Shown piece after piece: positions 1 to 8,493 of a stretch of DNA of 64,000 nucleotides. The position numbers and the translations under genes were made by a program. The notes beneath the pieces were generated by a model. The model made no database searches, was not told the origin of the DNA, and saw nothing but the letters and a program-made list of their open reading frames with translations. How positions within the stretch are numbered: position 1 is the first letter of the stretch; each line of letters begins with the position of its first letter. This DNA comes from Saccharicrinis fermentans DSM 9555 = JCM 21142 (GTDB taxonomy: Bacteria; Bacteroidota; Bacteroidia; Bacteroidales; Marinilabiliaceae), in the NCBI RefSeq assembly GCF_000517085.1, contig NZ_KI912107.1:566425-630424 (forward strand), written 5' to 3'.

Positions 1-55
1 CATAGGTATCCGAAAACAGCATGCCGATTATGTATTTGTTAAACGAAATGAATAA
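1..55 (+). CDS. feoA: Ferrous iron transport protein A (FeoA), C-terminal end only
   Basis: Frame 2 is open from the window edge to a TAA at 53-55 and reads IGIRKQHADYVFVKRNE. FeoA proteins are small SH3-like cytoplasmic partners of FeoB and often end in a strand of this kind (a xxIRKxxAxxIxV pattern). The stop lies 5 bases before the ATG of the FeoB GTPase ORF, the usual feoA-feoB arrangement. Only 17 residues are visible, so the call rests mostly on position. Confidence 0.55.
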   Translation, partial: IGIRKQHADYVFVKRNE

Positions 56-60
56 AAAAC

Positions 61-849
61 ATGCATACTAAAGATAATTGCGCAACTTGTCCTGCACATA
101 ATAAGGCTAACCTTGTAAAATTAGGCATTAACCTTGAGAATGTGGATTTTGTCATCACCATGGCGGGAAATCCCAATACAGGTAAGAGTACTGTCTTTAA
201 TAATCTAACCGGATTACGCCAGCATACGGGTAATTGGCCCGGTAAAACAGTTTCTAGAGCGGAGGGTGGTTTTATTTTTAATGATAAGCGTTATAAGGTC
301 GTAGATTTACCTGGAACTTATTCCTTATTGTCTACCAGCACCGATGAAGAAGTTGCCCGCGATTTTATCTTGTTTGGTCAGCCTGATGTGACTGTTATTG
401 TGGTGGATGCAACACGTCTGGAGCGTAATTTAAATTTGGTGTTACAAATACTGGAACTGACCGATAGGGCGGTAATGTGCGTTAATCTAATGGATGAAGC
501 TAAACGAAATAATTTGGAAATTGATATTCGTACTCTTTCAAAAGAATTAGGGATTCCTGTTATACCAGCTTCTGCTCGAAGAAAAGAAGGAATGAATGAA
601 TTACTGCAGGCAATTGAAGAAGTTGCGACAGGTAAGTATCTGTGTAGGCCGCCTAAGATCAAAAGTCGTTCTAAAAAGCTAAAACATGCCATTGAAACTC
701 TTTCTGTAAAAATCAAAGAAAGCTATCCACGACTGCAAAATGTAAAGTGGGTAGCCATGCGTTTGCTTGAGGGAGATAACAGTATAATAGAAGCTGTTCG
801 TTCTGGCGAAATAGGAAACTTACATGAAAAGCAGCTAAAGCGTGAATGA
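61..849 (+). CDS. feoB: FeoB N-terminal half: G protein domain of the Fe(II) transporter
   Basis: This is the cytosolic GTP-binding part of the ferrous iron transporter FeoB, 262 aa. Visible GTPase motifs are G1 GNPNTGKS (residues 36-43), G3 DLPGTY and G4 NLMD. A cysteine pair (CATC, residues 7-10) precedes the domain. The helical GDI-like region follows (about residues 190-262, with WVAMRLLEGD), and then the ORF stops. In most bacteria this domain is fused to the membrane domain. Here the membrane part is a separate ORF starting 64 bases later in another frame. The family resembles the clostridial-type FeoB rather than the E. coli type. The gene follows feoA by 5 bases, so it is probably co-transcribed. 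Confidence 0.9.
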   Translation: MHTKDNCATCPAHNKANLVKLGINLENVDFVITMAGNPNTGKSTVFNNLTGLRQHTGNWPGKTVSRAEGGFIFNDKRYKVVDLPGTYSLLSTSTDEEVARDFILFGQPDVTVIVVDATRLERNLNLVLQILELTDRAVMCVNLMDEAKRNNLEIDIRTLSKELGIPVIPASARRKEGMNELLQAIEEVATGKYLCRPPKIKSRSKKLKHAIETLSVKIKESYPRLQNVKWVAMRLLEGDNSIIEAVRSGEIGNLHEKQLKRE

Positions 850-913
850 TCTAAATTGACAAACACACACAGATGATTGATCAAATATATGGGCGTAGAT
901 TTAAGTATTGAAA

Positions 914-2362
914 ATGAATCAGGATCGTATGCAAAATAACACAATAAAATCAAAAGGTGAAGAGATTATAGCATTGGCAAATACTGTCAGATGGGATTTA
1001 GGGATTGATTTCCATGATTCCATTATAGAATCCATATACGAAGATGCTTCACTCATTGCAAAAAAAACAGTTCAACAAACAGGAGAAAAGGAAGCTTATA
1101 GTTTTGATTTAAAAATTGATAAGATTGTGACCAGTAAATGGTTGGGTTTTCCGTTGATGTTTCTAATGTTGACAGTTGTATTTTGGCTTACTGTGGCAGG
1201 TGCAAATTATCCATCCGGTTTATTGGCTTCATTGTTAATTGATACCATGCACCCAATACTTAAAGGGTTTGCCGCTTCCGTGAATATGCCCTGGTGGCTC
1301 GATGGTGTGCTTATTGACGGTGCTTATCTTTCTATGGCATGGGTTATAGCGGTTATGTTGCCTCCAATGGCTATTTTCTTTCCTATTTTTACTTTGCTCG
1401 AAGATCTGGGGTATCTGCCACGTGTGGCTTTTAATATGGATAGTCTTTTTCGTAAAGCTGGCGCCCATGGTAAACAAGCTCTTACTATGAGCATGGGCTT
1501 TGGGTGTAATGCGGCAGGTGTTGTCGCCGCTCGGGTGATCGACAGTCCTAGAGAACGGCTAATCGCCATTATTACCAATAATTTCTCTTTGTGCAACGGT
1601 CGTTGGCCAACCCAAATTCTTATTGCTTCTATTTTTATGGGAAGCTTAGTGCCTGCAGGGATGGCCGGTATTGTTTCAGCGGGAGCTGTTGTTGCAATAG
1701 CTTTGTTGGGTATCTTTTTTAGTTTGGTTGTATCTTGGGTTTTAAGTAAGTCGGTTTTAAAGGGGGAAGCCTCCTCTTTTAGCTTGGAGTTGCCACCTTA
1801 TCGTCCTCCACGTGTTCTGCAAACTTTATATACCTCACTTATTGATCGTACTATTATTGTTCTCTGGCGTGCAGTCGTTTTTGCAGTTCCAGCTGGTGTG
1901 TTTATTTGGTTAGTTGCTAATATTCATATGGGTGATTTAAGTATTGCTGAACATTTTATTCAATGGTCTAATCCATTTGCCATAATATTTGGTTTAAATG
2001 GGGTCATACTTTTGGCCTATATTATTGCGATTCCTGCTAATGAAATTGTGATACCTACTATTTTGATGCTTACTGTATTAAGTGCCAAACTTACCGGGGT
2101 AGGTGCAGGTTCTGGAGTTATGTTTGAGTTGGATTCGCTGTCTGATACTGCCAATGTTTTGCATGCGGGTGGTTGGACCTTATTGACGGCCGTAAATTTA
2201 ATGTTGTTTAGTTTGTTGCATAACCCTTGTTCTACGACTATTATGACTATCTATAAAGAAACAAAAAGTGCGAAATGGACATTGGTTTCAACCTTTTTGC
2301 CTATCGTTTTGGGGTTTATTGTTACTTTTTTTACCACGCAAATCTGGCTTTTGTTCCATTAA
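914..2362 (+). CDS. feoB: FeoB C-terminal half: membrane permease domain
   Basis: 482 aa from the ATG at 914; a TTG at 908 is in frame but less likely, and the in-frame stop at 896-898 limits extension. The first 65 residues are the linker normally joining G domain and membrane domain (SIIESIYEDASLIAKKTV). Multiple hydrophobic segments follow. Both gate motifs with conserved cysteines are present: the first has FGCNAAGVV and then FSLCNGRWP, and the second lies near IPANEIVIP. No residue loss is obvious, so a functional two-polypeptide FeoB is plausible. The separation is not a simple frameshift: the gap from 850 to 913 contains stops in frames 1 and 2. No terminator is seen after the gene. 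Confidence 0.88.
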   Translation: MNQDRMQNNTIKSKGEEIIALANTVRWDLGIDFHDSIIESIYEDASLIAKKTVQQTGEKEAYSFDLKIDKIVTSKWLGFPLMFLMLTVVFWLTVAGANYPSGLLASLLIDTMHPILKGFAASVNMPWWLDGVLIDGAYLSMAWVIAVMLPPMAIFFPIFTLLEDLGYLPRVAFNMDSLFRKAGAHGKQALTMSMGFGCNAAGVVAARVIDSPRERLIAIITNNFSLCNGRWPTQILIASIFMGSLVPAGMAGIVSAGAVVAIALLGIFFSLVVSWVLSKSVLKGEASSFSLELPPYRPPRVLQTLYTSLIDRTIIVLWRAVVFAVPAGVFIWLVANIHMGDLSIAEHFIQWSNPFAIIFGLNGVILLAYIIAIPANEIVIPTILMLTVLSAKLTGVGAGSGVMFELDSLSDTANVLHAGGWTLLTAVNLMLFSLLHNPCSTTIMTIYKETKSAKWTLVSTFLPIVLGFIVTFFTTQIWLLFH

Positions 2363-3281
2363 TTGGTTTATTGGTGTTTTAAAATAATTGTGACTCATTT
2401 TGGCCTGATTAATTTATAAACTTAAAATTCATTAAAATCTGCCTATTTTTTGAGTAGCAATTTCTCATTTTTGGTGTGTTTTACTTTATAATGGAATAGT
2501 TGAGACGGTAAAAGTGTTTCCCAAATGGGAATAATTGTATTTTTTTGCTGTGTTTGGGTATTATTCTTCCATACGACAAATTGTCGTTCTGTATAACATG
2601 TATGTAAGTGGTTGTTTTGTAGTTATATACTAAATACGAAGTATCGAAAGCATTTCAAAAGGACTTCCCAAGTTCCAGCTTGGTACATAAAACTATGATA
2701 ACGTTTAACGGCTATTGTGCTGGTCAACCCTGCGGTTCATTGACTGATAATTTCGTACATAAATGGAAGATATCCTTTAGGTGAGAGATCTTGAATATGA
2801 ATTTTTATAGTTGAGAACTTCTATGCTCTACTTGACTTTGTTTTTATTTTCCCATCACATAACCTTTAAGAATACTTCGAATAAATTTTTGAAAATGTTT
2901 TATCGTATCAATAAAGATGTCGAAAAGCAAACAAATAAAGACCTATGAGTTTTAACATTTTAATACAGTACTTTGTGAAAATTGACTGATAGTGGAAATT
3001 TTTCTTTGAGTGGAATATTTTTAGCAATTTTTGTTATGTGCTGTAAATTAACTGTTATTTACGTTTCTTGAATTGCCTATCCAAAAAGAACTGTATGACA
3101 AATCATTCAGTTTACTATGAATTATTATTCTTTAAGGTATGAAATGTACTGATTTGTAGTGATTTGTAATTATGAAGGATGTCTTTTAACAATTGCATTT
3201 TGAAAGAGAATAAGATGTACAACTTGTGTATACTTTTGTTAAAAGATGTTTTATTCTATTAACTACAAATCAAAATCGTCT
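2363..3281. other. Gene-free stretch between feoB and the first susC
   Basis: No protein-like ORF was found in about 0.9 kb. It holds an inverted repeat TTCCCA-AA-TGGGAA near 2519-2532 and a CCAAG/CTTGG inverted repeat near 2668-2683. A segment at 2711-2738 looks, in reverse orientation, like part of the repeat at 34787-34815. The promoter-like element of the first susC is at 3231. Nothing resembles the C-tract motifs found before other operons of the window. Confidence 0.5.
3231..3238 (+). promoter_or_regulatory. Putative -7 promoter element of module A
   Basis: TACTTTTG fits the Bacteroidota -7 consensus TAnnTTTG and would place transcription start near 3245. This argues that translation begins at the ATG at 3282 rather than the one at 3246. 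The only upstream TTTG (3199-3202) is 28 bases away, longer than the usual spacing of about 19-21, so the element is tentative. Confidence 0.35.
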
Positions 3282-6200
3282 ATGCAAAAAATTGGAATAA
3301 TTATTTTTTTGTGCCTGTTAACAACAATGGGTTGGGCACAAAAAAAACTGGTCACAGGACGGGTTTATGATGACGAAGGACCAGTGCCTGGTGCTTCTGT
3401 TATTGTAAAGGGGTCTGAAAACACACAGTTGGTAGGTACTATAACCGATTTCGATGGTAACTTCTCCATTCGTGTGGATATTAATGATGTTTTGGTAGTA
3501 TCCTTTATCGGTTATATTACCCAGGAAGTAACTGTCGGAGAAGTTATGTCTCTGAATATTGAATTGAAAAGTGAAACTACACAACTGGAAGATGTGGTTG
3601 TAGTAGGTTATGGAGCCCAAAAGAAAGCCTCTATGGTAGGTGCTATTTCGCAGGCCAAAGGAGAAGAGCTTTTAAAGGCCGGTAGTGTTAATACTGTAAC
3701 AGAAGCTTTGCAAGGTATGCTGCCCGGTGTAACTTCTGTTTCCAGTGGTACTGGTAAACCAGGTGCTGATGCAGGCAATATTATTATACGTGGTGTAGCT
3801 ACCTGGACAGGAAGTGATGTTTATTCAGGTAATGCTCCTTTGGTATTAGTGGATGGAGTGGAGCGTGATATGAACGATTTAGATCCAAATGAAATAGAAA
3901 GTGTTTCTGTACTTAAGGATGCATCAGCAACAGCCGTATTTGGTGTACTTGGTGCCAACGGTGTAATTCTTATTACCACTAAGCGAGGTACTATTTCTAA
4001 ACCTAAGGTTGGTTTTTCGGCCAATTTCGGATTGAAACAGCCTACAGCATCGCCTGAATATGCCGATTATATTACTTCAATGGAGATGTGGAATGAGGCG
4101 GTTGCCAATGACCAATTGTGGGATGAACTCATTCCTGAATATAAGATAAATGCTTGGAAGAATGCCTATGCTACCGGTAATTATGGTCCTGATAATGATT
4201 ATTTTCCAGAAGTGGATTGGTGGGATGAGATTATGAAAAAGGTAGGTTACCAACAGCAGTATAATGTAAACGTACGAGGAGGTACTAATTTTATGAAATA
4301 TTTTGCTTCATTGGGATATCTTCATGATGGTGATGTATACAATGGTCAGGAGAATGCTGATTTTGATCCTTCATTTAATTATAAGCGTTATAACTGGCGT
4401 TTAAATCTTGACTTGAATTTAACGAAGACAACTGTTTTTTCTGCTAATATGGCCGGTAAGTTAGGTTATCGTCATCAGCCGGGATATCGTATCGATGGTA
4501 CTACTGAAGATGGATATGGACAGGAACAGTTTTTTAATGCACTTTATACGGCAAGTCGTAATCAGTATCCTGCTGTATGGTCAAATGGTACCTATGCGGC
4601 TAACCAAGGTGGGGGTGGTAATCCTCTTGTAGCACTTAATACAGGTGGAGAACGTGAGTATAAGTACTTTCAGGGTTTTTTAGATTTTAAATTAAATCAG
4701 AAGTTGGACTTTATCACAAAAGGTTTAAGTGCAAAAGCTTCGTTCTCATATACAAGTAATTCTAATTGGGAGTCTTACATCACAGCAGGAGGGTGGGCGT
4801 TTTCCTCTAATGCAATTTTATATAGCCGTTCTTACGACTATGCGCATCCTAATGAGGATGGTACCTTACCATTGATTTTAGAGTCACGTTGGCCTGATGC
4901 GGAGGCGACGCTAGGACCTGTAGCTGCTACGTATGATAAGTTTAAAAGCTATAACAAGAAAACTTATTACGAGTTAGCGTTCAATTACGCACGAACTTTT
5001 GGAGATCACAAAGTTACTGGTTTGGCTCTGTTTAGTCGTCGTGAACGTAAACCGGGTTCTTATGAAGTTCAGTTTCGTCAAGAAGACTGGGTAGGTCGTG
5101 TGACTTATGGATATAAAGATCGCTACTTGTTAGAAGCCAATGGCTCTTATAATGGATCAGAAGCTTTTGCTCCAGGACTTCGTTTTGGTTTATTTTATTC
5201 CGGATCTTTGGGGTGGCGTATATCAGAAGAGCCTTTGGTGAAAGAAATGGCAGGTAACTGGTTAGATAACTTAAAAGTACGTTATTCCTATGGTACTTCT
5301 GGTTTGGATGGTAGTCAGCGTTTTTTGTATCTACAAGATTATAGTACAGCTAGTTCCAATAACTTTTGGCGAGGTGGTGTCTTTTTTGGCGATACTCAAA
5401 CGAGCGTGCAATCTCCCCTTTACCGCGAGGGTGATGCCGCCAATGATTTAGCTACCTGGGAAACCTCTATTAAGCAAAATTTAGGAGTTGAGTTTGGTGT
5501 ATTTAATAAGTTGAATGGAACTTTGGATGTGTATAACGAAAAACGTGAAGATATTTTAATGGACGTTTGGGCACCATTGTGGTATTTGCCTACAGGTAGT
5601 GTAGCTACAGGTAATATGGGAGAAACCAAGAATCAAGGTCTTGAGGTTGAATTAAAATGGAATGATAAGCTAAGCGAAAACTTACGTTATTGGGTGAGTG
5701 GAAATGCTTCTTTTACCGAAAACCGAATTGTATATCGAAATGATGGGGTTAATACAGCCGATCATTTGCGACAAGCAGGTAAGCCCATTAACTGGACATC
5801 TACTTATATTAATAATGGTTATTATAGCAGTTTAGATGATATCTATAATTATGCAACAGCAAATAGTGAAGCAGAACAATCTAAGTTAGTAGCGGGAGAT
5901 CAACTTTATGTTGATTATAATGGAGATGGTGTAATCACAGCTGATGATAAAGTGGTGAATGAAGACTTGAAATACCCTTTGAATACCTATACACTATCAG
6001 GAGGTTTGTCATATAAAGGCTGGGCTTTGAGTCTGCGATTTTATGGTGTATCTAAGGTTAACAAGCTAGTTCCTGACTATATTTTGTATGACAATTTGAG
6101 CGGTGATGCAGGTATATATTCTGCCGGGCCAAATGTTACAGGACGTTGGACTGTCGACAACCAAACGAATGCAGTTAAACCTGCATTACATACTTCGCAA

Positions 6201-6461
6201 TATAATGGTTACAGTCAAAAGGAAAGTACCTATTCATACCGTGATGCTTCTTATTGGCGTTTGAAGAATGTTGAAGTGAGTTATAGCTTTAGTAAAAAAG
6301 CTTTGGAAAAATATAAAATGAGCAAACTGCAGTTATACATAAATGGGAATAACCTGATGACATTTACTGACTTGGATAAACGTTTAGATCCGGAGGCAAC
6401 TACACTAAGTGTTTTTCCTATGGTTAAGCGTTATAACATCGGTCTTAGAGCCTCGTTTTAA
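3282..6461 (+). CDS. SusC-like TonB-dependent outer-membrane receptor (module A, first pair)
   Basis: 1059 aa from the preferred ATG, which gives a clean type I signal peptide (MQKIGIIIFLCLLTTMGWAQ). An in-frame ATG at 3246 would add 12 polar residues. Order of parts: a carboxypeptidase-regulatory-like beta domain (about residues 22-105, TGRVYDDEGPVPGASVIVKG), the TonB-box region, the plug (VVVGYGAQKKASMVGAIS onward, with VLVDGVERDMNDLDPNEIESVSVLKDASATAVFG), and the 22-strand barrel ending in aromatic-rich strands (NIGLRASF). SusC proteins form the pore of an outer-membrane glycan importer lidded by the partner SusD. The partner is encoded 35 bases downstream. Closest relative in the window is the susC at 35766, which also opens a two-pair module. 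Confidence 0.93.
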   Translation: MQKIGIIIFLCLLTTMGWAQKKLVTGRVYDDEGPVPGASVIVKGSENTQLVGTITDFDGNFSIRVDINDVLVVSFIGYITQEVTVGEVMSLNIELKSETTQLEDVVVVGYGAQKKASMVGAISQAKGEELLKAGSVNTVTEALQGMLPGVTSVSSGTGKPGADAGNIIIRGVATWTGSDVYSGNAPLVLVDGVERDMNDLDPNEIESVSVLKDASATAVFGVLGANGVILITTKRGTISKPKVGFSANFGLKQPTASPEYADYITSMEMWNEAVANDQLWDELIPEYKINAWKNAYATGNYGPDNDYFPEVDWWDEIMKKVGYQQQYNVNVRGGTNFMKYFASLGYLHDGDVYNGQENADFDPSFNYKRYNWRLNLDLNLTKTTVFSANMAGKLGYRHQPGYRIDGTTEDGYGQEQFFNALYTASRNQYPAVWSNGTYAANQGGGGNPLVALNTGGEREYKYFQGFLDFKLNQKLDFITKGLSAKASFSYTSNSNWESYITAGGWAFSSNAILYSRSYDYAHPNEDGTLPLILESRWPDAEATLGPVAATYDKFKSYNKKTYYELAFNYARTFGDHKVTGLALFSRRERKPGSYEVQFRQEDWVGRVTYGYKDRYLLEANGSYNGSEAFAPGLRFGLFYSGSLGWRISEEPLVKEMAGNWLDNLKVRYSYGTSGLDGSQRFLYLQDYSTASSNNFWRGGVFFGDTQTSVQSPLYREGDAANDLATWETSIKQNLGVEFGVFNKLNGTLDVYNEKREDILMDVWAPLWYLPTGSVATGNMGETKNQGLEVELKWNDKLSENLRYWVSGNASFTENRIVYRNDGVNTADHLRQAGKPINWTSTYINNGYYSSLDDIYNYATANSEAEQSKLVAGDQLYVDYNGDGVITADDKVVNEDLKYPLNTYTLSGGLSYKGWALSLRFYGVSKVNKLVPDYILYDNLSGDAGIYSAGPNVTGRWTVDNQTNAVKPALHTSQYNGYSQKESTYSYRDASYWRLKNVEVSYSFSKKALEKYKMSKLQLYINGNNLMTFTDLDKRLDPEATTLSVFPMVKRYNIGLRASF

Positions 6462-6496
6462 GCGATGTTTTTTGGTTAACTTTTAATATTTATAAG

Positions 6497-8443
6497 ATGA
6501 AACGAATATATAAAATATTGATTGTCCTTTTATTTGCTTCACTTACTGCTTGTGAAGATTATCTGGACATGGTACCATCTCAGGAGTTTAGTGAAGAGGA
6601 TGTGTACGAAACATATTATACGACGCAGAGTTATTTAGATAACTGTTATCGAGCATTATATGATTTCTCAGGGCCTAATGCTGGTGGTATGGGTATATAT
6701 CAAATTGAGACGATTACTGATAATGCCTGTACGCAAAGTCCTAACTCTGCTTTTAATTTGGGTGACTGGTATAATAAGAGTGGTATGCAAGAGGTCGGTT
6801 GGAATCTTACGAAACAAAACAATGATAATGCTACAGGTAGTGGTTTGCCTATTTATAACAGTTCTTTTTGTTTGCGTATTGCTAACAATCTGATTGAAAA
6901 TATTGAGACCATACCTGAAATAGGTGCCAGTCAGGAACAAAAGGACTGGCTCATGGGGCAGGCATATTTCTTCCGGGCCTGGTATTACTTTGAATGGATA
7001 CGTCGCTTAGGTGGTATGCCGCCAGTAAATAAAGTATATACAGGTAGTGAGGATCTTGACTTACCTCGTCAATCCTATAAAGAATGTTCAGAGGATATCA
7101 TTGAAGACCTGGATATGGCGATTGGTTTATTGCCTCACGAATGGCCTGATGCGGATCAGGGACGTTTGGAAAAATGTTCAGCCTATGCTCTTAAAGGTTT
7201 AGTTGCGTTATACGCTGCTAGCCCATTAATGCAGAATAGTGTTGATGAATTAGTCGAGAGAGATGATTATGATATTGATTGGGCTACGCGCGCCGCTCAG
7301 TATTCTGCAGCTACTTTGGATTATCTGCAAGCAAATCGTCCTTCCAAAATGATGTTCGATCCAACTGGTTTGACAGAAAAAGAAAGAGATAGTTTATATA
7401 CTGAGATTTTTTATCATACCAACTATATTGGTAAAGAGTCGTTATTTTGTCGTAGTAGTAACGGAGTATCGGCAGGGACTAATGCCGGAGGACGCGAGGG
7501 GGATCTTTCTATGTTATTTCAAAGTCTTCGTGTTTCTGGTCGTTCGGGATCCTGGGGTTTTTCATGTAGTATGCCTACGCAAAACTTTGTGGATGCATTT
7601 GAATTTGCCGACGGTACGCCTTTTGACTGGAATAACCCGGAACACGTCGCTAATCCGTATAAGAATCGTGATCCACGTTTTTATAATTTCATTATCTATG
7701 CTGGCCGACAGTATGGGAAAGTAGGACATCCAGGGACACATGACTTACCTACTTTTAATTCAAAAGTACCCAAACATGGTACGTACTATTTCGAACCTTG
7801 GAAAGCCAGCGACGATTTAGGTGGTGGATGGGGAATGGATAATGCTTATTCTGCTTATAATAAGAGTATTCCAGCCGGGTATATGTTTAAGAAATTCTGG
7901 TGGCCTGAAGCTTATGGACAGAACGGATCTAACCCTGATGGATTTGGTACTTATAAGTATAATGCAGAATTTATTCGTACTACTGGTGTTTGGTTAGATT
8001 TGGCTGAAGCCTTAAACGAAGTGGCAGGTCCTACGGGGGCTGTTTCCGGAGCTGCAGGCTATACTGCCTTGGACTGTATTAATAAAGTGAGAGCTAAAGC
8101 TGGTATGCCTGTTATATTAACTCCCGGTTCTAAGGAAGAGTTCCGTGAAAGAATACGTAACGAACGCCGAATTGAATTAAGTTACGAATATCACCGTTGG
8201 TTTGATATTCGCCGCTGGATGTTGTTCGATGATTTATTTGATGAGACATATCCTATTAAAGGGATGGCTTCCACGCTTATAGCTACTGATGGAACAGAAA
8301 ATCAGGAAAACTGGACCTATGAATATGAGATTAAAGATATTCAGCAATCTTTACGTGGTTATACATTGAGAAACTACTGGTATCCTATTCCTCAATCACA
8401 TATGGATCGTTTATATAATATTGAACAAAACCCGGGATGGTAA
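6497..8443 (+). CDS. SusD-like glycan-binding lipoprotein (module A, first pair)
   Basis: 648 aa. A lipobox (SLTAC, Cys19) predicts a surface lipoprotein. SusD/RagB features: N-terminal TPR-type helices (YFFRAWYYFEWIRRLGG around residues 155-175; ALKGLVALYAASPLM) and a C-terminal SusD_RagB half with an RNERRIELSYEYHRWFDIRRWM block, ending YNIEQNPGW. It caps the SusC pore and binds the glycan. The 35-base gap to susC and 50-base gap to the next susC show operonic organisation. The length exceeds many SusD proteins (about 500-600 aa), as do the two partners in module B. Confidence 0.92.
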   Translation: MKRIYKILIVLLFASLTACEDYLDMVPSQEFSEEDVYETYYTTQSYLDNCYRALYDFSGPNAGGMGIYQIETITDNACTQSPNSAFNLGDWYNKSGMQEVGWNLTKQNNDNATGSGLPIYNSSFCLRIANNLIENIETIPEIGASQEQKDWLMGQAYFFRAWYYFEWIRRLGGMPPVNKVYTGSEDLDLPRQSYKECSEDIIEDLDMAIGLLPHEWPDADQGRLEKCSAYALKGLVALYAASPLMQNSVDELVERDDYDIDWATRAAQYSAATLDYLQANRPSKMMFDPTGLTEKERDSLYTEIFYHTNYIGKESLFCRSSNGVSAGTNAGGREGDLSMLFQSLRVSGRSGSWGFSCSMPTQNFVDAFEFADGTPFDWNNPEHVANPYKNRDPRFYNFIIYAGRQYGKVGHPGTHDLPTFNSKVPKHGTYYFEPWKASDDLGGGWGMDNAYSAYNKSIPAGYMFKKFWWPEAYGQNGSNPDGFGTYKYNAEFIRTTGVWLDLAEALNEVAGPTGAVSGAAGYTALDCINKVRAKAGMPVILTPGSKEEFRERIRNERRIELSYEYHRWFDIRRWMLFDDLFDETYPIKGMASTLIATDGTENQENWTYEYEIKDIQQSLRGYTLRNYWYPIPQSHMDRLYNIEQNPGW

Positions 8444-8493
8444 ATTATCATTTTTAGAATGATTGCTTTACTAAGAACGCAATATAAAATAAT

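Noticed and set aside
850-913. Simple frameshift within feoB
   Set aside because: The gap has several stops in frames 1 and 2, and the two ORFs each start and stop sensibly, so no single insertion or deletion joins them.
7428-7724. 98-aa ORF inside the first susD, with other long shadow ORFs in susC and susD genes
   Set aside because: They lie in other frames of clearly real genes and have no domain, start context or compositional support.
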